DNA from: Saccharopolyspora ipomoeae
GTDB taxonomy: Bacteria; Actinomycetota; Actinomycetes; Mycobacteriales; Pseudonocardiaceae
NCBI RefSeq assembly: GCF_029952525.1
Contig: NZ_JASAOF010000011.1
Span: 62,001-126,000, forward strand
Direction of reading: 5' to 3'
Length of the DNA: 64,000 nucleotides
Shown here: one piece after another, positions 1 to 9,004 of the stretch
How the letters are laid out: the number at the start of each line of letters is the position of its first letter
Position numbering within the stretch: position 1 is the first letter of the stretch
Notes under the pieces: model-generated
Database searches by the model: none
The model's input: only the letters and a program-made list of their open reading frames with translations
Told to the model about the DNA's origin: nothing
Translations under genes and position numbers: made by a program

Positions 1-142
1 TCACCGCGCTTTCCGCATCCGACCGAGGGCTGAGCCGTAGCCCGGCCCCGCTCTCTCCGAGCGGTTACCGCGCCGGTGCGAAAAAGAGCCTCCGCTCACG
101 CCAAATGAACTGAACCAGGCCCTATCGAGCGAAGGGACGCGT

Positions 143-1198
143 GTGAAGACGAATCTGGACAGGGGACCGTGGGCCAGCAGCGGAGTCGAGACGATCCGAC
201 CGGACGTGCACCGGATACCGCTGCCGCTGCCCAATGACGGCCTCCGGGCCGTCAACGTCTACGTGCTGGAAGACGGCGACGACCTCATCCTGATCGATGG
301 CGGCTGGGCGATCTCGGAATCACTCCGCGCACTGGAAGTCGGACTGGCCGCGCTCGGCCACGATCTCGGCGAGGTGAGCCACATCCTGGTCACGCACGTG
401 CACCGGGACCACTACACCCAGGCCGTCGAGCTGCGCAGGCTGGTCGGGTCCCGGGTCTACCTGGGCGCTGGTGAGCGCCCGGGACTGGACATGCTGGACG
501 AGGTTCGCACGGACGTTCCGGTCACCTCTCTGGACACCTTGCGGCGGGCAGGCGCCGACCAACTCGCTGAGCGCCTCCTGCGCGAGATGGACTGGAGCGG
601 TTTCGAAGCGAGCGTCTGGGAGAAGCCGGATCACTGGTTGAGGCCCGGGGTGGTCCAATTCGAGCGGCACGCGCTGCGCGTGGTCCCGACGCCCGGTCAT
701 ACCAGAGGGCATGTGGTGTACCTCGATGAGGAGCGGGGACTGCTGTTCTCCGGTGACCACGTGCTTCCGCACATCACCCCGTCGATCGGCTTCGAGTTGA
801 CCACATCCGGTCGGCCGCTCGCGGACTACCTGGACTCGCTGCACCTCATCACGACGTTCGCGGACGCGGAGCTGCTGCCGGCGCACGGACCAGCTGGAGG
901 CAGTGCGCACGCGAGAGCCACCGAACTCCTCGAACATCACGAAACGCGGCTGGAGGACACCCTCAACGTGCTCGGACGCCGCGCAAGCGATGCGTTCACC
1001 GCGGCACGGGACCTGATGTGGACCAGGCACGAGGTTCCTTTCGCAGAGCTCAACGCCTTCAACCAGATGCTCGCGGTGAACGAGACAGCCGCGCACCTTG
1101 ACGTGCTGGCCGAACGTGGACAACTCGCGGTCGAGATCGTGGCGGGGGTGAAGCGGTACGCGCGCACGGACGGCATCGGCGTTCGTGACGTGCGGTGA
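143..1198 (+). CDS. MBL-fold metallo-hydrolase
   Basis: Predicted zinc-dependent hydrolase of 351 aa with a GTG start. The metal-binding motif HVHRDH sits near residue 85. A second ligand region PGHTRGH lies near 190, and SGDH and PAHGP supply the later ligands, so the full set of the metallo-beta-lactamase fold is visible. About 90 residues after the core look like the C-terminal helical domain common in the glyoxalase-II-like subgroup. The substrate is unknown; thioester or lactone hydrolysis is typical. It is followed 78 bp later by an SDR on the same strand, so the two may be cotranscribed. The start is uncertain because the first 20 residues precede the conserved fold. Confidence 0.85.
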   Translation: MKTNLDRGPWASSGVETIRPDVHRIPLPLPNDGLRAVNVYVLEDGDDLILIDGGWAISESLRALEVGLAALGHDLGEVSHILVTHVHRDHYTQAVELRRLVGSRVYLGAGERPGLDMLDEVRTDVPVTSLDTLRRAGADQLAERLLREMDWSGFEASVWEKPDHWLRPGVVQFERHALRVVPTPGHTRGHVVYLDEERGLLFSGDHVLPHITPSIGFELTTSGRPLADYLDSLHLITTFADAELLPAHGPAGGSAHARATELLEHHETRLEDTLNVLGRRASDAFTAARDLMWTRHEVPFAELNAFNQMLAVNETAAHLDVLAERGQLAVEIVAGVKRYARTDGIGVRDVR

Positions 1199-1276
1199 AG
1201 GAATCCCGGCTTCGAACCGTTCTCGAAACGACTTCGACTCAACGTTCCACAGCATCGACATGAAGGAGAGCGGTCT

Positions 1277-2026
1277 ATGACTGCACAGCGGGTTCTGGTG
1301 ACCGGTGCGGGTAGCGGCATCGGACGAGCAACGGCGGAGTGCTTCGCCCGTGACGGCGCCTCCGTCGTGGTCTGCGACGTGCGAGGCGATGCCGCAGCGG
1401 AAGTCGCCGATGCGCTCGGCGATGCATGTGTCGCTGTGCAGTGCGACGTGAGCGACGAAGACAGCGTCGCTCACGCGATGATGGTCGGCGGACAGCGGTT
1501 CGGTGGGCTGGACTCGGTCGTCGGCGCGGCCGGCATCGTGATGGGCGGTCCCGCGCACGAGATGTCTTCGGAAGAGTGGCACGACCTCGTTCGAGTCAAC
1601 CTCACGGGGATGTTCTTCACGGTCAAGCACGCCTTGCGGCACCTGCTCGCGGCCGGTGGCGGCTCCCTGGTGACCGTCGGGTCAGTCGGATCGCTCGTCG
1701 CTGCGGGACGCAGCGCCGCCTACGACGCGACGAAGGGCGGCGTCGTACAGCTCACGCGTGGAATCGCGGCGGAGTACGCCGAACACGGGATCCGAGCCAA
1801 CTGCGTGTGCCCCGGTCATGTCTCGACGAACCTGGCGGCCAACAGCGAGGGCGTCTACGGCGCGTCCGTGACACCGGCCGGCCCCCAGCGGAGAACGATT
1901 CCGCCCGTGCCTCGCGCAGGTTCACCGGAGGAGATCGCGAAGGTCATCGCGTTCCTGTGCTCCCCGAGTGCATCGTTCATGACCGGCACCGCCGTCCCCG
2001 TCGACGGCGGCTACACGGCCGTCTGA
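1277..2026 (+). CDS. SDR family oxidoreductase
   Basis: Classical short-chain dehydrogenase of 249 aa, the usual length. The nucleotide-binding motif TGAGSGIG is at residues 10-17, and the catalytic tyrosine-lysine motif YDATK is near residue 150. The C-terminal segment GTAVPVDGGYTAV is typical of the family. Aspartate at the end of beta-2 (VVCDVRG) suggests preference for NAD(H). ATG is preceded by GGAGAG. It probably oxidises or reduces a hydroxy or keto group of the substrate handled by the upstream MBL hydrolase, but the substrate cannot be read from sequence. Confidence 0.88.
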   Translation: MTAQRVLVTGAGSGIGRATAECFARDGASVVVCDVRGDAAAEVADALGDACVAVQCDVSDEDSVAHAMMVGGQRFGGLDSVVGAAGIVMGGPAHEMSSEEWHDLVRVNLTGMFFTVKHALRHLLAAGGGSLVTVGSVGSLVAAGRSAAYDATKGGVVQLTRGIAAEYAEHGIRANCVCPGHVSTNLAANSEGVYGASVTPAGPQRRTIPPVPRAGSPEEIAKVIAFLCSPSASFMTGTAVPVDGGYTAV

Positions 2027-2236
2027 TCGGCGTTCATCACGGCGGGGGCTATCACCTGATCGGGTGAGTGGTTTTGACACGCCGGGTGTGTTTCGCGGGA
2101 AGGACCGCGATGGCCGAGAGCGCGGCCTCAGACCTCGACCTGCAGGTATCGGTTCCGAGTGGCTGCGCTGTGCGTCGTCGTGTTCGCTGAGGGGTGGGTT
2201 GAGCTCCGGATTCCTCGGTGGGGAGGGGACAGGGGC

Positions 2237-3630
2237 GGCATCGTGGACCGGTTCCGGGCGCTGGCGGAGCTGCCTCTGAACGGGGCTACCCGTCGAGGGA
2301 GGTGGCTCAGGAGCTCTGGGCCGAGTCGTACTTCCAGCGAGCCGTGCAGGTGTACCTGTGGGTGTTGCCCGCGGTGAACGGGCAGGCCATCGCCAGAGCA
2401 CGGGGGAGCTGTTCGGGTTCGGGTGCAACGTCGTCGCGGTGTACGAGAAGCGGTTGAAGCCGAAGACGCTCATCACCACCCCGAACTCGGACGTGATCTA
2501 CGGTCTCGTGTTCGCCGACCTGTCCGAGACCGGGCCGCTGGTGTTCAACGCTCCGCCGCGCGTGCAAGGACTGATCGACGATGCGTGGCACCGCCCGCTG
2601 GTCGGTCCGGTGGTCGATGGTGTGCAGCACCTGGGCGATGTCGGGATCCCCGGGCCTGATCAGGGTGCGGGTGGCAAGTACCTGATCGTGCGCGAGGGCG
2701 ACGATCCCGGGGTCGATGTCACCGGCTACTACGTCTACGCGAGCCCGACGAACGCCGTTTACCTGCTCCTGCGGGGCTTTTTCAGGTCGGTGGACGACTT
2801 GGCGCCCGGTGTGGTGCAGATCGAGGGGATCACCTTGGCCCCGCTTCACGGCGAGGCGAAGCCGATGGTGTTCGTCAACGCCTCCGACGTGGCGGCCCAC
2901 GCGCTCTTCCCCTCGGACGGGACCTTCTTCGACATGCTCGACGACGTCATCCTGGGCGAGGTCGATGACCGGACGGATCCGTACATGCACGGCATGCTCG
3001 CCGCGCTCGGGATCCGCCGCGGCCACGTGTTCGACCCGGCACCTCAAGAGCGCGAGCTGCTCGACCTCGCGGCGAGGACCGCGTGGCGGATGGCGAAGGG
3101 AATCGCCGCGGACTACGACCAGCAGGACAACGCGCTGTGGTGGCTCGACCGGCACTGGGTCGCGCACGTGAAGACCCCACCGGACGACTTCCGCCGCACC
3201 TTGCTCGACGAGACCGGGCGAGACCGGGAGAGCGGGCACACGGACGTCAACGCCAAGGCGCACATGTTCATCAACCACTTCTCGATCTCGACCGGCATGG
3301 TCACCGTCGTTCCGGGACACGGCGCCAAGTACTGCAACGCGTACAAGGACGCCGACGGCGAGCACCTGCGCGGAGAGCGCACCTACCGGATCGACCTGCC
3401 CGCAGACCCGCCCGCGGAGATCCTGTGGTTCCTCACCGTGTACGACGCCGAAACCGCCGCAGGCGTCGACGCGCCCGGCCAGGTCTACCCGTCGCTGAAC
3501 TCGATGGACCCCATCGAACCCAACGACGACGGCACGTTCACCGTACACGTCGGCCCCGAACGGCCCCGAACCGGAATTCTTCGACCGAGCCTACGAACCA
3601 GTTGACTTCCAACGCCTCTCGTCCTCCTGA
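2237..3630 (+). pseudogene. DUF1254/DUF1214 family protein, frameshifted and with a C-terminal deletion
   Basis: The longest open frame (2358-3605) contains the DUF1254 core (LITTPNSDVIYG) and the DUF1214 part. The expected N-terminus lies in two other frames. Residues like FRALAELPLN are in frame 2, then GYPSREVAQELW to AVNGQAIARA in frame 1, so there are shifts near 2283 and 2402, both in G-rich runs. At the 3' end the frame stops at 3605. The family's normal ending (GPEPEFFDRAYEPVDFQRL) is present in another frame up to 3630. The join falls on a tandem CGGCCCCGAAC, which suggests a deletion between short direct repeats. This is best read as a decaying gene; the 5' boundary is approximate. 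The family is periplasmic or secreted and poorly characterised. Confidence 0.75.
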
Positions 3631-3687
3631 ACCCTTGAGAGCAATGATCAGACCGGTGTTGTCGGGGCGCGGGTTTACGCTGGCGGT

Positions 3688-4062
3688 ATGACCCCGGATG
3701 AGCTCAGGAACGCGTGTTTGGCCTTCGCCGGTGCCGGGGAGGAGTTCCCGTTCGACGAGGCCAACAGCGTGTTCAAGGTTCGTGGGAAGATCTTCGCGAT
3801 CAGCCGGTTGTCAGGTGTGCCGCTGCGGGTGAGCTTGAAGTGCGACCCGGAGTTGGCGGTGCAGCTGCGGTCGACGTTCCCGGCCATCACGCCCGGCTAC
3901 CACCTGAACAAGCGCCATTGGAACACGGTCGTGCTCGACGGTTCCGTTCCGGAACACCTCGTGCGGGAGATGATCGAGGATTCTTACGACCTCGTCGTCG
4001 CCGGGCTTCCCAAGCGCGAGCAGGTGAAGCTCCACTGGGTGGGCCTGAGCCGCGGCGAGTGA
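3688..4062 (+). CDS. MmcQ/YjbR family protein
   Basis: Small protein of 124 aa matching the MmcQ/YjbR fold, which resembles a DNA-binding domain. Visible signatures are the N-terminal TPDELRNACLAFAGAGEEFPFDE, the strand FKVRGKIFAI, the segment SLKCDPELAVQLR and the family hallmark PGYHLNKRHWNTV near residue 70. The cellular role of the family is not established. It begins 57 bp after the end of the decayed DUF1254 gene and is followed by a recombinase scar, so it is the last intact gene before the mobile-element junction. Confidence 0.88.
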   Translation: MTPDELRNACLAFAGAGEEFPFDEANSVFKVRGKIFAISRLSGVPLRVSLKCDPELAVQLRSTFPAITPGYHLNKRHWNTVVLDGSVPEHLVREMIEDSYDLVVAGLPKREQVKLHWVGLSRGE

Positions 4063-4189
4063 GTACTGATTCCCGCACGATCCCGCGACGAGGTGGCCTC
4101 GGTGGAGTGCGAGGTCGCGGTTCTGGCCGAGGCCAGGCTCCCAAGCGGTTTCCGGTAGGGAGCATGATCATTGTGGTCGTCGAGGCAGC

Positions 4190-4460
4190 ACCAGGATGCG
4201 GTCGACTTTTTTCGCGCGAGATGGTGATCGGCTACCTCGGTTCCGGACTGGAAGCTCGAACAGCTCCAGTCGGATGTGGCGCCCACAGCGATGCCGCCAA
4301 GCGAGGCCCAGCTGGCCTTCCGGTATAGCTAATGCGCTGCGAAACCCACCCAAGACGCAGCTAAGGCGAAGACCGTAGTCTCGCCTCAGTTGATGTGGGC
4401 TCCCCAAGGTCAAACCGTGGGGAATTCTGTTTCGGAGGACTTGCACACTATTCACCCGCC
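4190..4460 (+). mobile_element. Degenerate 3' end of a serine recombinase plus att-like site
   Basis: This stretch is a diverged copy of 34575-34833. It keeps the decayed recombinase C-terminus (traces of ...LEQLQ... and QLAF before a stop near 4328), a damaged version of the hairpin that follows the intact recombinase gene, and the CCCCAAGGTCAAACC element. It ends with the att-like arm gcacactattcaccc at 4443-4457. The core is missing about three bases relative to the copies at 34.8 and 55.3 kb. No functional protein can be made from it. It marks an old integration or excision event. Confidence 0.75.
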
Positions 4461-4523
4461 TCGCGGTTCCGCGATCCTGTCTCGTGCCGGGCTGGGACTT
4501 GTGCCTGGTGGCTGATTCCACGG

Positions 4524-4877
4524 TCACTCGTGGCGGGGTGCGCGTTTGAGCGTGATGGAGCTGATGCGGTCGGCGAGCGCGTCCGGGATGTTCCAGTCGT
4601 CGGGGGTTCCGGTGAGGCAGGCGTCGTGGTTGACGGCGGCTTTGACGATGGCTTCGGCGTCGTCGGCGGTGAGGCCGGTGAAGCGGATGCGGGCTTTGCC
4701 GGGTCCGTCGACGGCCACGACGCCGTGGTTCGGGCACCCGCCGAGGCAGTGCACGTTGCGGACGTCGATCTTGTCGGCGGCGGGATCGGCGGCGAGCGCG
4801 GCGGTCAGCGACCGTCCGAAATCGCCGCTTTGCTCGGGGTCGTAGCGCGGGCAGGTGCGGCAGACGAGCAGCGTCAC
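4524..4877 (-). CDS. DUF1636 family protein, ferredoxin-like (2Fe-2S) thioredoxin-fold candidate
   Basis: Protein of 117 aa. The GTG at 4877 is chosen because it is preceded by GGAGG at proper spacing and the conserved domain starts immediately (VTLLVCRTC). Cys6-x2-Cys9 and Cys44-x3-Cys48 give a four-cysteine layout reminiscent of thioredoxin-like 2Fe-2S ferredoxins, consistent with DUF1636. It may carry electrons or bind metal; direct evidence is lacking. It lies downstream of the amidohydrolase operon on the same strand but is separated by a strong inverted repeat (4936-4964), so its expression may be uncoupled from or attenuated relative to the operon. Confidence 0.8.
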   Translation of the reverse strand: MTLLVCRTCPRYDPEQSGDFGRSLTAALAADPAADKIDVRNVHCLGGCPNHGVVAVDGPGKARIRFTGLTADDAEAIVKAAVNHDACLTGTPDDWNIPDALADRISSITLKRAPRHE

Positions 4878-4935
4878 TGGTGCCTCCGGGCAAGCTCGGT
4901 GTCGTGCTGGTGCACGACAGGAGTTCCGCTGAACT

Positions 4936-4964
4936 CCCAGTTCGCCGACCTTCGGCGAACTGGG
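4936..4964. terminator. Inverted repeat between amidohydrolase and DUF1636 genes
   Basis: A perfect 12-bp inverted repeat, CCCAGTTCGCCG and its complement, has a 5-nt loop. It lies in the gap between the amidohydrolase stop and the DUF1636 start. There is no T-run, so it is a stem-loop attenuator or factor-dependent terminator rather than a textbook intrinsic one. Confidence 0.6.
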
Positions 4965-5060
4965 ATCTGGCACGCGGGGGTGCTCGATCCGGAATCTCCT
5001 GGAATGTGAAGGAAAGGATGGCTCGCCGAGCCGCAGCGGGCGGGCTCGGCGAGCCACCGG

Positions 5061-6299
5061 TCAGGACGCCTCGGGTGTTTCCTTGTGGAACTTGCCGTCC
5101 TTCATGATGTAGTGGAGCTTGTCGTGGTCTTGGAGCACGGTGATGTCGGCCAGCGGGTCACCGTCGACCAGGAGGAGGTCGGCGAGGTAGCCGGGCTGGA
5201 CCTTGCCGAGTTCGTCCGGGCGCTGCATGATCTCGCCGCCGAGCGCGGTGGCGGACACGATGGCTTCCATCGGGCTGAACCCGAAGCGCTCGACGAAGTG
5301 CTGCAGGTCGCGGGCGTAGGTGCCGTGCGGTGTCCAGGCGAAGCCGTAGTCACCGCCCGGGAGGACCTTGATGCCGCGCTTGTGCATCTCGATCATCGCT
5401 TCGGTGGCGATTTCCAGCTCGCGCTTGTAGCCGGCGGCTTCGGCGGCCTCCTGCGGGTAGCCGAAGTCGGCGGCCTCGTAGAGGGTGGCGATCAGCCAGT
5501 TCACCGCCGGGGCCACGAACACCCAGTCCTTGGCCTGCTCGAGCATGTCCATGCCCTCGGGGTCGGTGAAGCTGGCGTGGTAGACGACGTCGACGCCGTG
5601 GCGCACGCACATCTTCACGCTCTCGGCGCTGCGCGCGTGGGCGCAGACCATCTTGCCCCGCCGGTGCGCCTCGGCGACGCAGGCCGCGACCTCCTCGTCG
5701 GAGAAGTACGTGTCCTCCGCGCGCTGGGTGCCGGTGATCTCCTCTCCGGTCATGGACAGCTTGATCTGGTCCACGCCGAGGTCGATGAGTTCCCGGACGG
5801 CCTTGCGCATCCCTTCGGGTCCGTCGGCGAACAGCGTGATCCCCTTGACCAGAGCGCCGCCGGTGACGGCGATCTCCGGGCCGTTGGCCCGGTATCGCGG
5901 ACCGGGGATGCGCCCGGCCTCGATGGCATCACGCACGACGACGTCCAGCCGCATCTTCGCGGAGGCGGCACCGAACCCCATGGTGTAGCCGGAATCCAGG
6001 AACGTCTTCGCCGAATCGACGGTGAACAACAGGTGTTCCTCGACCGGCAGCGCGCCCAGCCCGTCCATATCGGCACTGTTGTTCCAAGTCAGGTGCGTGT
6101 GGGCGTCGCACAGGCCGGACATGAGCGTCCGGCCCCGCCCCTCGATCACGCGGGCGCCCTCAGCGGCACCGGGCGCGGTGGTGCCGACGGAGGTGATCCG
6201 GTCGTGGTCGACCAGCACGTCGCCGCGGTAGGGCTCGGCGCCTGTGGAGTCCAAGATGGACACGTCGCGGAACAGGACCTTTTTCGCGTTGATGGACAT
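5061..6299 (-). CDS. Amidohydrolase family protein
   Basis: Metal-dependent hydrolase of 412 aa in the imidazolonepropionase-like branch of the amidohydrolase superfamily. The first metal motif DAHTHL follows the N-terminal beta-sandwich at about residues 66-70. QIKLSMTG near 180 may supply the bridging lysine. AHAR and YHASF supply histidines, and LPGGDYGF the late aspartate. The C-terminal ending LGKVQPGYLADLLLVDGDPL is diagnostic of the superfamily. It is the third gene of a reverse-strand operon after the fumarylacetoacetase-like and alpha/beta-hydrolase genes. It probably cleaves a C-N or ester-like bond in the same catabolic route. The substrate is unknown. Confidence 0.9.
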   Translation of the reverse strand: MSINAKKVLFRDVSILDSTGAEPYRGDVLVDHDRITSVGTTAPGAAEGARVIEGRGRTLMSGLCDAHTHLTWNNSADMDGLGALPVEEHLLFTVDSAKTFLDSGYTMGFGAASAKMRLDVVVRDAIEAGRIPGPRYRANGPEIAVTGGALVKGITLFADGPEGMRKAVRELIDLGVDQIKLSMTGEEITGTQRAEDTYFSDEEVAACVAEAHRRGKMVCAHARSAESVKMCVRHGVDVVYHASFTDPEGMDMLEQAKDWVFVAPAVNWLIATLYEAADFGYPQEAAEAAGYKRELEIATEAMIEMHKRGIKVLPGGDYGFAWTPHGTYARDLQHFVERFGFSPMEAIVSATALGGEIMQRPDELGKVQPGYLADLLLVDGDPLADITVLQDHDKLHYIMKDGKFHKETPEAS

Positions 6300-6404
6300 G
6301 GGTTTCTCCTCGTCATTGAGGGTGGGTACGCCCCTCGCGGCAGTCCTGATCTCTCTGGGTGAGATCCGGGTGCCCGGTGGTGTACCGAAGTCTTTTCTTG
6401 TGGA

Positions 6405-7166
6405 TCAGAGGAACTTCCGCAGGTGGTCGGTGACCTCACCTGCGGCTTCGACGGCGGTCCAGTGACCGACGCCCGGGAGCACCTCCACCACGGCGTTGCC
6501 GTGGTCGGCGGCGAGCTGCTCGCTGACCGCAGGAGGGCCGACCTTGTCTTCGGAGCCGGTGATCAGCAGCAGCGGCAGGTGCGCCGGTACCGGGCCGGGA
6601 TCGGTGGCGGCGGCCAGGGCTTCGCAGTTGCGGGCGTAGCCTTCCGGGTCTTGGCGCATGACCAGCTCGCGCACGAGCGCGGCGACCTCCGGTTTGTCCC
6701 GCCGCGTGGCCTCGGACAGCGCGTTGGCCACCACGCCCGGCGCCACGGCGCCGGTGCCCTGGGATCGCAGCACTCCGGCGCGGTCGCGCTGGGCCTGGCG
6801 CCCGGCCTCGGCGGGTTCGGCCACCGCGCCCAGCAACGCCAGCGAGGCGACCTTGCCCGGGTGACGCGCGGCGAGCTCGCGCACCACGAGCGTGCCCATC
6901 GAGTGCCCGACCACGGCGGCGGAGTCCACGTCGAGTTCGTCGAGCACGGCGGCGAGGTCGTCGGCGTGCGAGGTGATGCTGATGCCCTCTCGGGTGGCCG
7001 AGCGGCCGGCGCCCGCGGAGTCCACCCGGATGACGCGGTGCGTTGCGGCCAACGCTTCGGCCTGCACCTGGTAGAAGTTCGACGTTCCGCCGAGGCCGTG
7101 CACCATCAGCACCGCGGGGCCGTCCCCGTCGACCTCGACGGCGAGCTCGGCACCATTGATCTTCAC
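6405..7166 (-). CDS. Alpha/beta hydrolase
   Basis: Predicted hydrolase of 253 aa. GTG at 7166 is preferred because AAGGAG lies 8 nt upstream; an alternative GTG at 7187 would overlap the upstream gene's end. It shows the oxyanion motif HGLGG, the nucleophile elbow GHSMG, the acid strand LLLITGSEDKVGPP and the terminal histidine in LPGVGHW, so a complete Ser-Asp-His triad is present. It resembles the 3-oxoadipate enol-lactonase and meta-cleavage hydrolase branch. It lies 17 bp after the fumarylacetoacetase-like gene, an arrangement common in operons for degrading ring-cleavage products. Confidence 0.9.
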   Translation of the reverse strand: MKINGAELAVEVDGDGPAVLMVHGLGGTSNFYQVQAEALAATHRVIRVDSAGAGRSATREGISITSHADDLAAVLDELDVDSAAVVGHSMGTLVVRELAARHPGKVASLALLGAVAEPAEAGRQAQRDRAGVLRSQGTGAVAPGVVANALSEATRRDKPEVAALVRELVMRQDPEGYARNCEALAAATDPGPVPAHLPLLLITGSEDKVGPPAVSEQLAADHGNAVVEVLPGVGHWTAVEAAGEVTDHLRKFL

Positions 7167-7183
7167 GAGCGCTGCTCCTTTCC

Positions 7184-8068
7184 TCACTGAATTCGGTTCC
7201 GGAGTCGTCCGAGGCCGCTGATCGACACCTCGACGACATCGCCGCTGCTGAGGAACCGGGGCGGGTCGAACCCGATCCCGACCCCGGCCGGGGTGCCGGT
7301 GGCGATGACGTCGCCCGGTTCGAGGGTGATCCCGCCGGAGATCGTCGAGATCAGGTCGGGAATGTCGAAGATGAGGTCCTTGACCAGCGCGAGCTGGCGA
7401 CTTTCACCGTTGACGGTCGTCTCCAGCTCAAGCGCGGCGACGTCGGTGATCTCGTCGGCGGTCACCGCGTACGGTCCCATCGGGCAGTGCGTGTCCAGCG
7501 ACTTGCCGAGCAGCCACTGCTTGTGGTCGCGCTGCACGTCCCGGGCGGTGACGTCGTTGATGATCGAGTAGCCCCACACGTGGTCGAAGGCCTCATCGCG
7601 GGTGATCCCGCGCCCGCCACGACCGATGATCACGGCCAGCTCGCCCTCGTAGTCCAGCTCCGAGGTGACGCCCGGATGCGACTCCACGACGTCGTAGGGC
7701 CCGGTCACCGACGTGGTCGCCTTCGAGAACACCACCGGGCGCTCGGGCAACTCCTCGGAGCGGCTGGGTGTGTCGTACCCGCTGCGGCCGAACTCGGCGA
7801 CGTGCGCCTTGTAGTTCTTGCCCACGCAGAACACGTTGCGCCGCGGCCGCGGAATTGGCGCGCGCAGAGTGACGTCGTGCAAGGGCGTTGCCGGCTGGGT
7901 CGCGGCGTTGGCGGCCAGAACCTGCCCGAGTTCGGTCCAGTGCTCGATCACCTCGACCACACCGAACCCCGCGGGCAGCAACCCGTTGACATCGCGCACC
8001 ACTCCGGCCTCGGAGTCGATGACCCCGACTCGATCGCCCGCCTCGGCGGAGTACGTCACCAGTCTCAT
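7184..8068 (-). CDS. Fumarylacetoacetate hydrolase family protein
   Basis: Protein of 294 aa starting at ATG 8068, where the family's usual beginning MRLVTYSAEAG occurs; upstream in-frame codons are not conserved. The metal site LDYEGELAVIIG and the fold signature VFCVGKNYKAHVAEFG are clear. The ending PGDVIATGTPAGVGIGFDPPRFL is characteristic of the C-terminal FAH domain. Family members hydrolyse or decarboxylate beta-diketo acids, or act as oxalocrotonate decarboxylase or acylpyruvase. It is the first gene of the reverse-strand operon and diverges from a GntR regulator across a control region rich in repeats. Confidence 0.9.
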   Translation of the reverse strand: MRLVTYSAEAGDRVGVIDSEAGVVRDVNGLLPAGFGVVEVIEHWTELGQVLAANAATQPATPLHDVTLRAPIPRPRRNVFCVGKNYKAHVAEFGRSGYDTPSRSEELPERPVVFSKATTSVTGPYDVVESHPGVTSELDYEGELAVIIGRGGRGITRDEAFDHVWGYSIINDVTARDVQRDHKQWLLGKSLDTHCPMGPYAVTADEITDVAALELETTVNGESRQLALVKDLIFDIPDLISTISGGITLEPGDVIATGTPAGVGIGFDPPRFLSSGDVVEVSISGLGRLRNRIQ

Positions 8069-8081
8069 GCGAACCAATCCT

Positions 8082-8190
8082 GACCATTTGTGACCAATAG
8101 GAGATAGCCAGGACCCTACGCCGCAGTTTCGGCCTTGTCGATACCTGGCAAGGCCGAAACCAAGGTCAACCACATTGGTCTTCATTGGTC
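8082..8190. promoter_or_regulatory. Symmetric operator region between FAH operon and GntR gene
   Basis: The divergent gap holds ATTGGTC at 8174-8180 and 8184-8190, facing right and spaced 10 bp. GACCATT at 8082-8088 and GACCAAT at 8092-8098 face left, also spaced 10 bp. Between them is a perfect 12-bp inverted repeat, GTTTCGGCCTTG at 8126-8137 and its complement at 8149-8160, with an 11-nt spacer. Same-face half-sites flanking a central palindrome suit binding by the adjacent GntR protein to control both directions. This is inferred from sequence symmetry only. Confidence 0.6.
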
Positions 8191-8215
8191 TCGAATTGGA
8201 TGCTAGAGTGAGCGC

Positions 8216-8878
8216 GTGACATCAGTGGAACGGTCGCTGCGGGCACTGGTGGCCGAAGGCACCAACGCGGGCACGCTCGCTCCCGGGGACAAGCTGCCCA
8301 CCGAACGCGACCTCGTCGAACGGTTGTCCGCGCCGCGCAGCGCCGTGCGCCGAGCTCTGGAACGGCTGGAGGACGACGGGCTGGTCATCCGGCACGTCGG
8401 GCGCGGCACCTTCCTCACCGACGCCATCGCACCCCAGGCCGACGGCGCACCCGCCGACACCAGCCCGGCCGAGATCATGCAGGTCCGGCAACTCCTCGAG
8501 CCGCAGGTGGCCACGCTCGCAGCACGAGTGGCCACCCAAGCCGACCTCGCCCGCATCACCGAAGCGCTCGAGGCCGGCGGCTCCGCCGACGATTTCGAGG
8601 GCTTCGAACGCTTCGACGCCGTGCTGCACCGCTCCATCGCCACCGCCGCCCACAACGGGCTGCTCATGTCGATGTTCGAGGTCATGAACACCGCCCGCTC
8701 ACTGCCGGTGTGGGGAAACCTCAAGCGGCGCACCTCCACCCCCGAACTGCGCCGCTGCTACCACCGCGAACACACCGAGATCGTCGAAGCACTCCGCGAC
8801 CGCGACCCCGACGGCGCGGGCGACGCCATGCGCCGCCACCTCCAGCACGTCGCCGACAGCCTCCTCGGCCGCGGCTGA
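8216..8878 (+). CDS. GntR/FadR-type transcriptional regulator
   Basis: Regulator of 220 aa with a GTG start. An N-terminal winged helix-turn-helix (LAPGDKLPTERDLVERLSAPRSAVRRALERLEDDGLV) occupies residues 18-65. An all-helical FCD ligand-binding domain begins near residue 85 (EIMQVRQLLEPQVA) and ends with HREHTEIVEALRDRDPDGA. FCD domains usually bind small carboxylates, often through metal. It is transcribed divergently from the FAH/hydrolase/amidohydrolase operon across a 147-bp region with symmetric repeats. It therefore probably represses that operon and itself until the pathway substrate or an intermediate binds. Confidence 0.9.
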   Translation: MTSVERSLRALVAEGTNAGTLAPGDKLPTERDLVERLSAPRSAVRRALERLEDDGLVIRHVGRGTFLTDAIAPQADGAPADTSPAEIMQVRQLLEPQVATLAARVATQADLARITEALEAGGSADDFEGFERFDAVLHRSIATAAHNGLLMSMFEVMNTARSLPVWGNLKRRTSTPELRRCYHREHTEIVEALRDRDPDGAGDAMRRHLQHVADSLLGRG

Positions 8879-9004
8879 CCTACCGCCTGGCTGGGGGCAA
8901 TCAGTGGAATCGCGCGGACTCGGCTGTGTGCGGGTTCCAGCATGCGATCGGCGCCGGAGCGGACCCGCGGAACTGGCTCACGTGATCAAGACGGGCCGGG
9001 TGGA

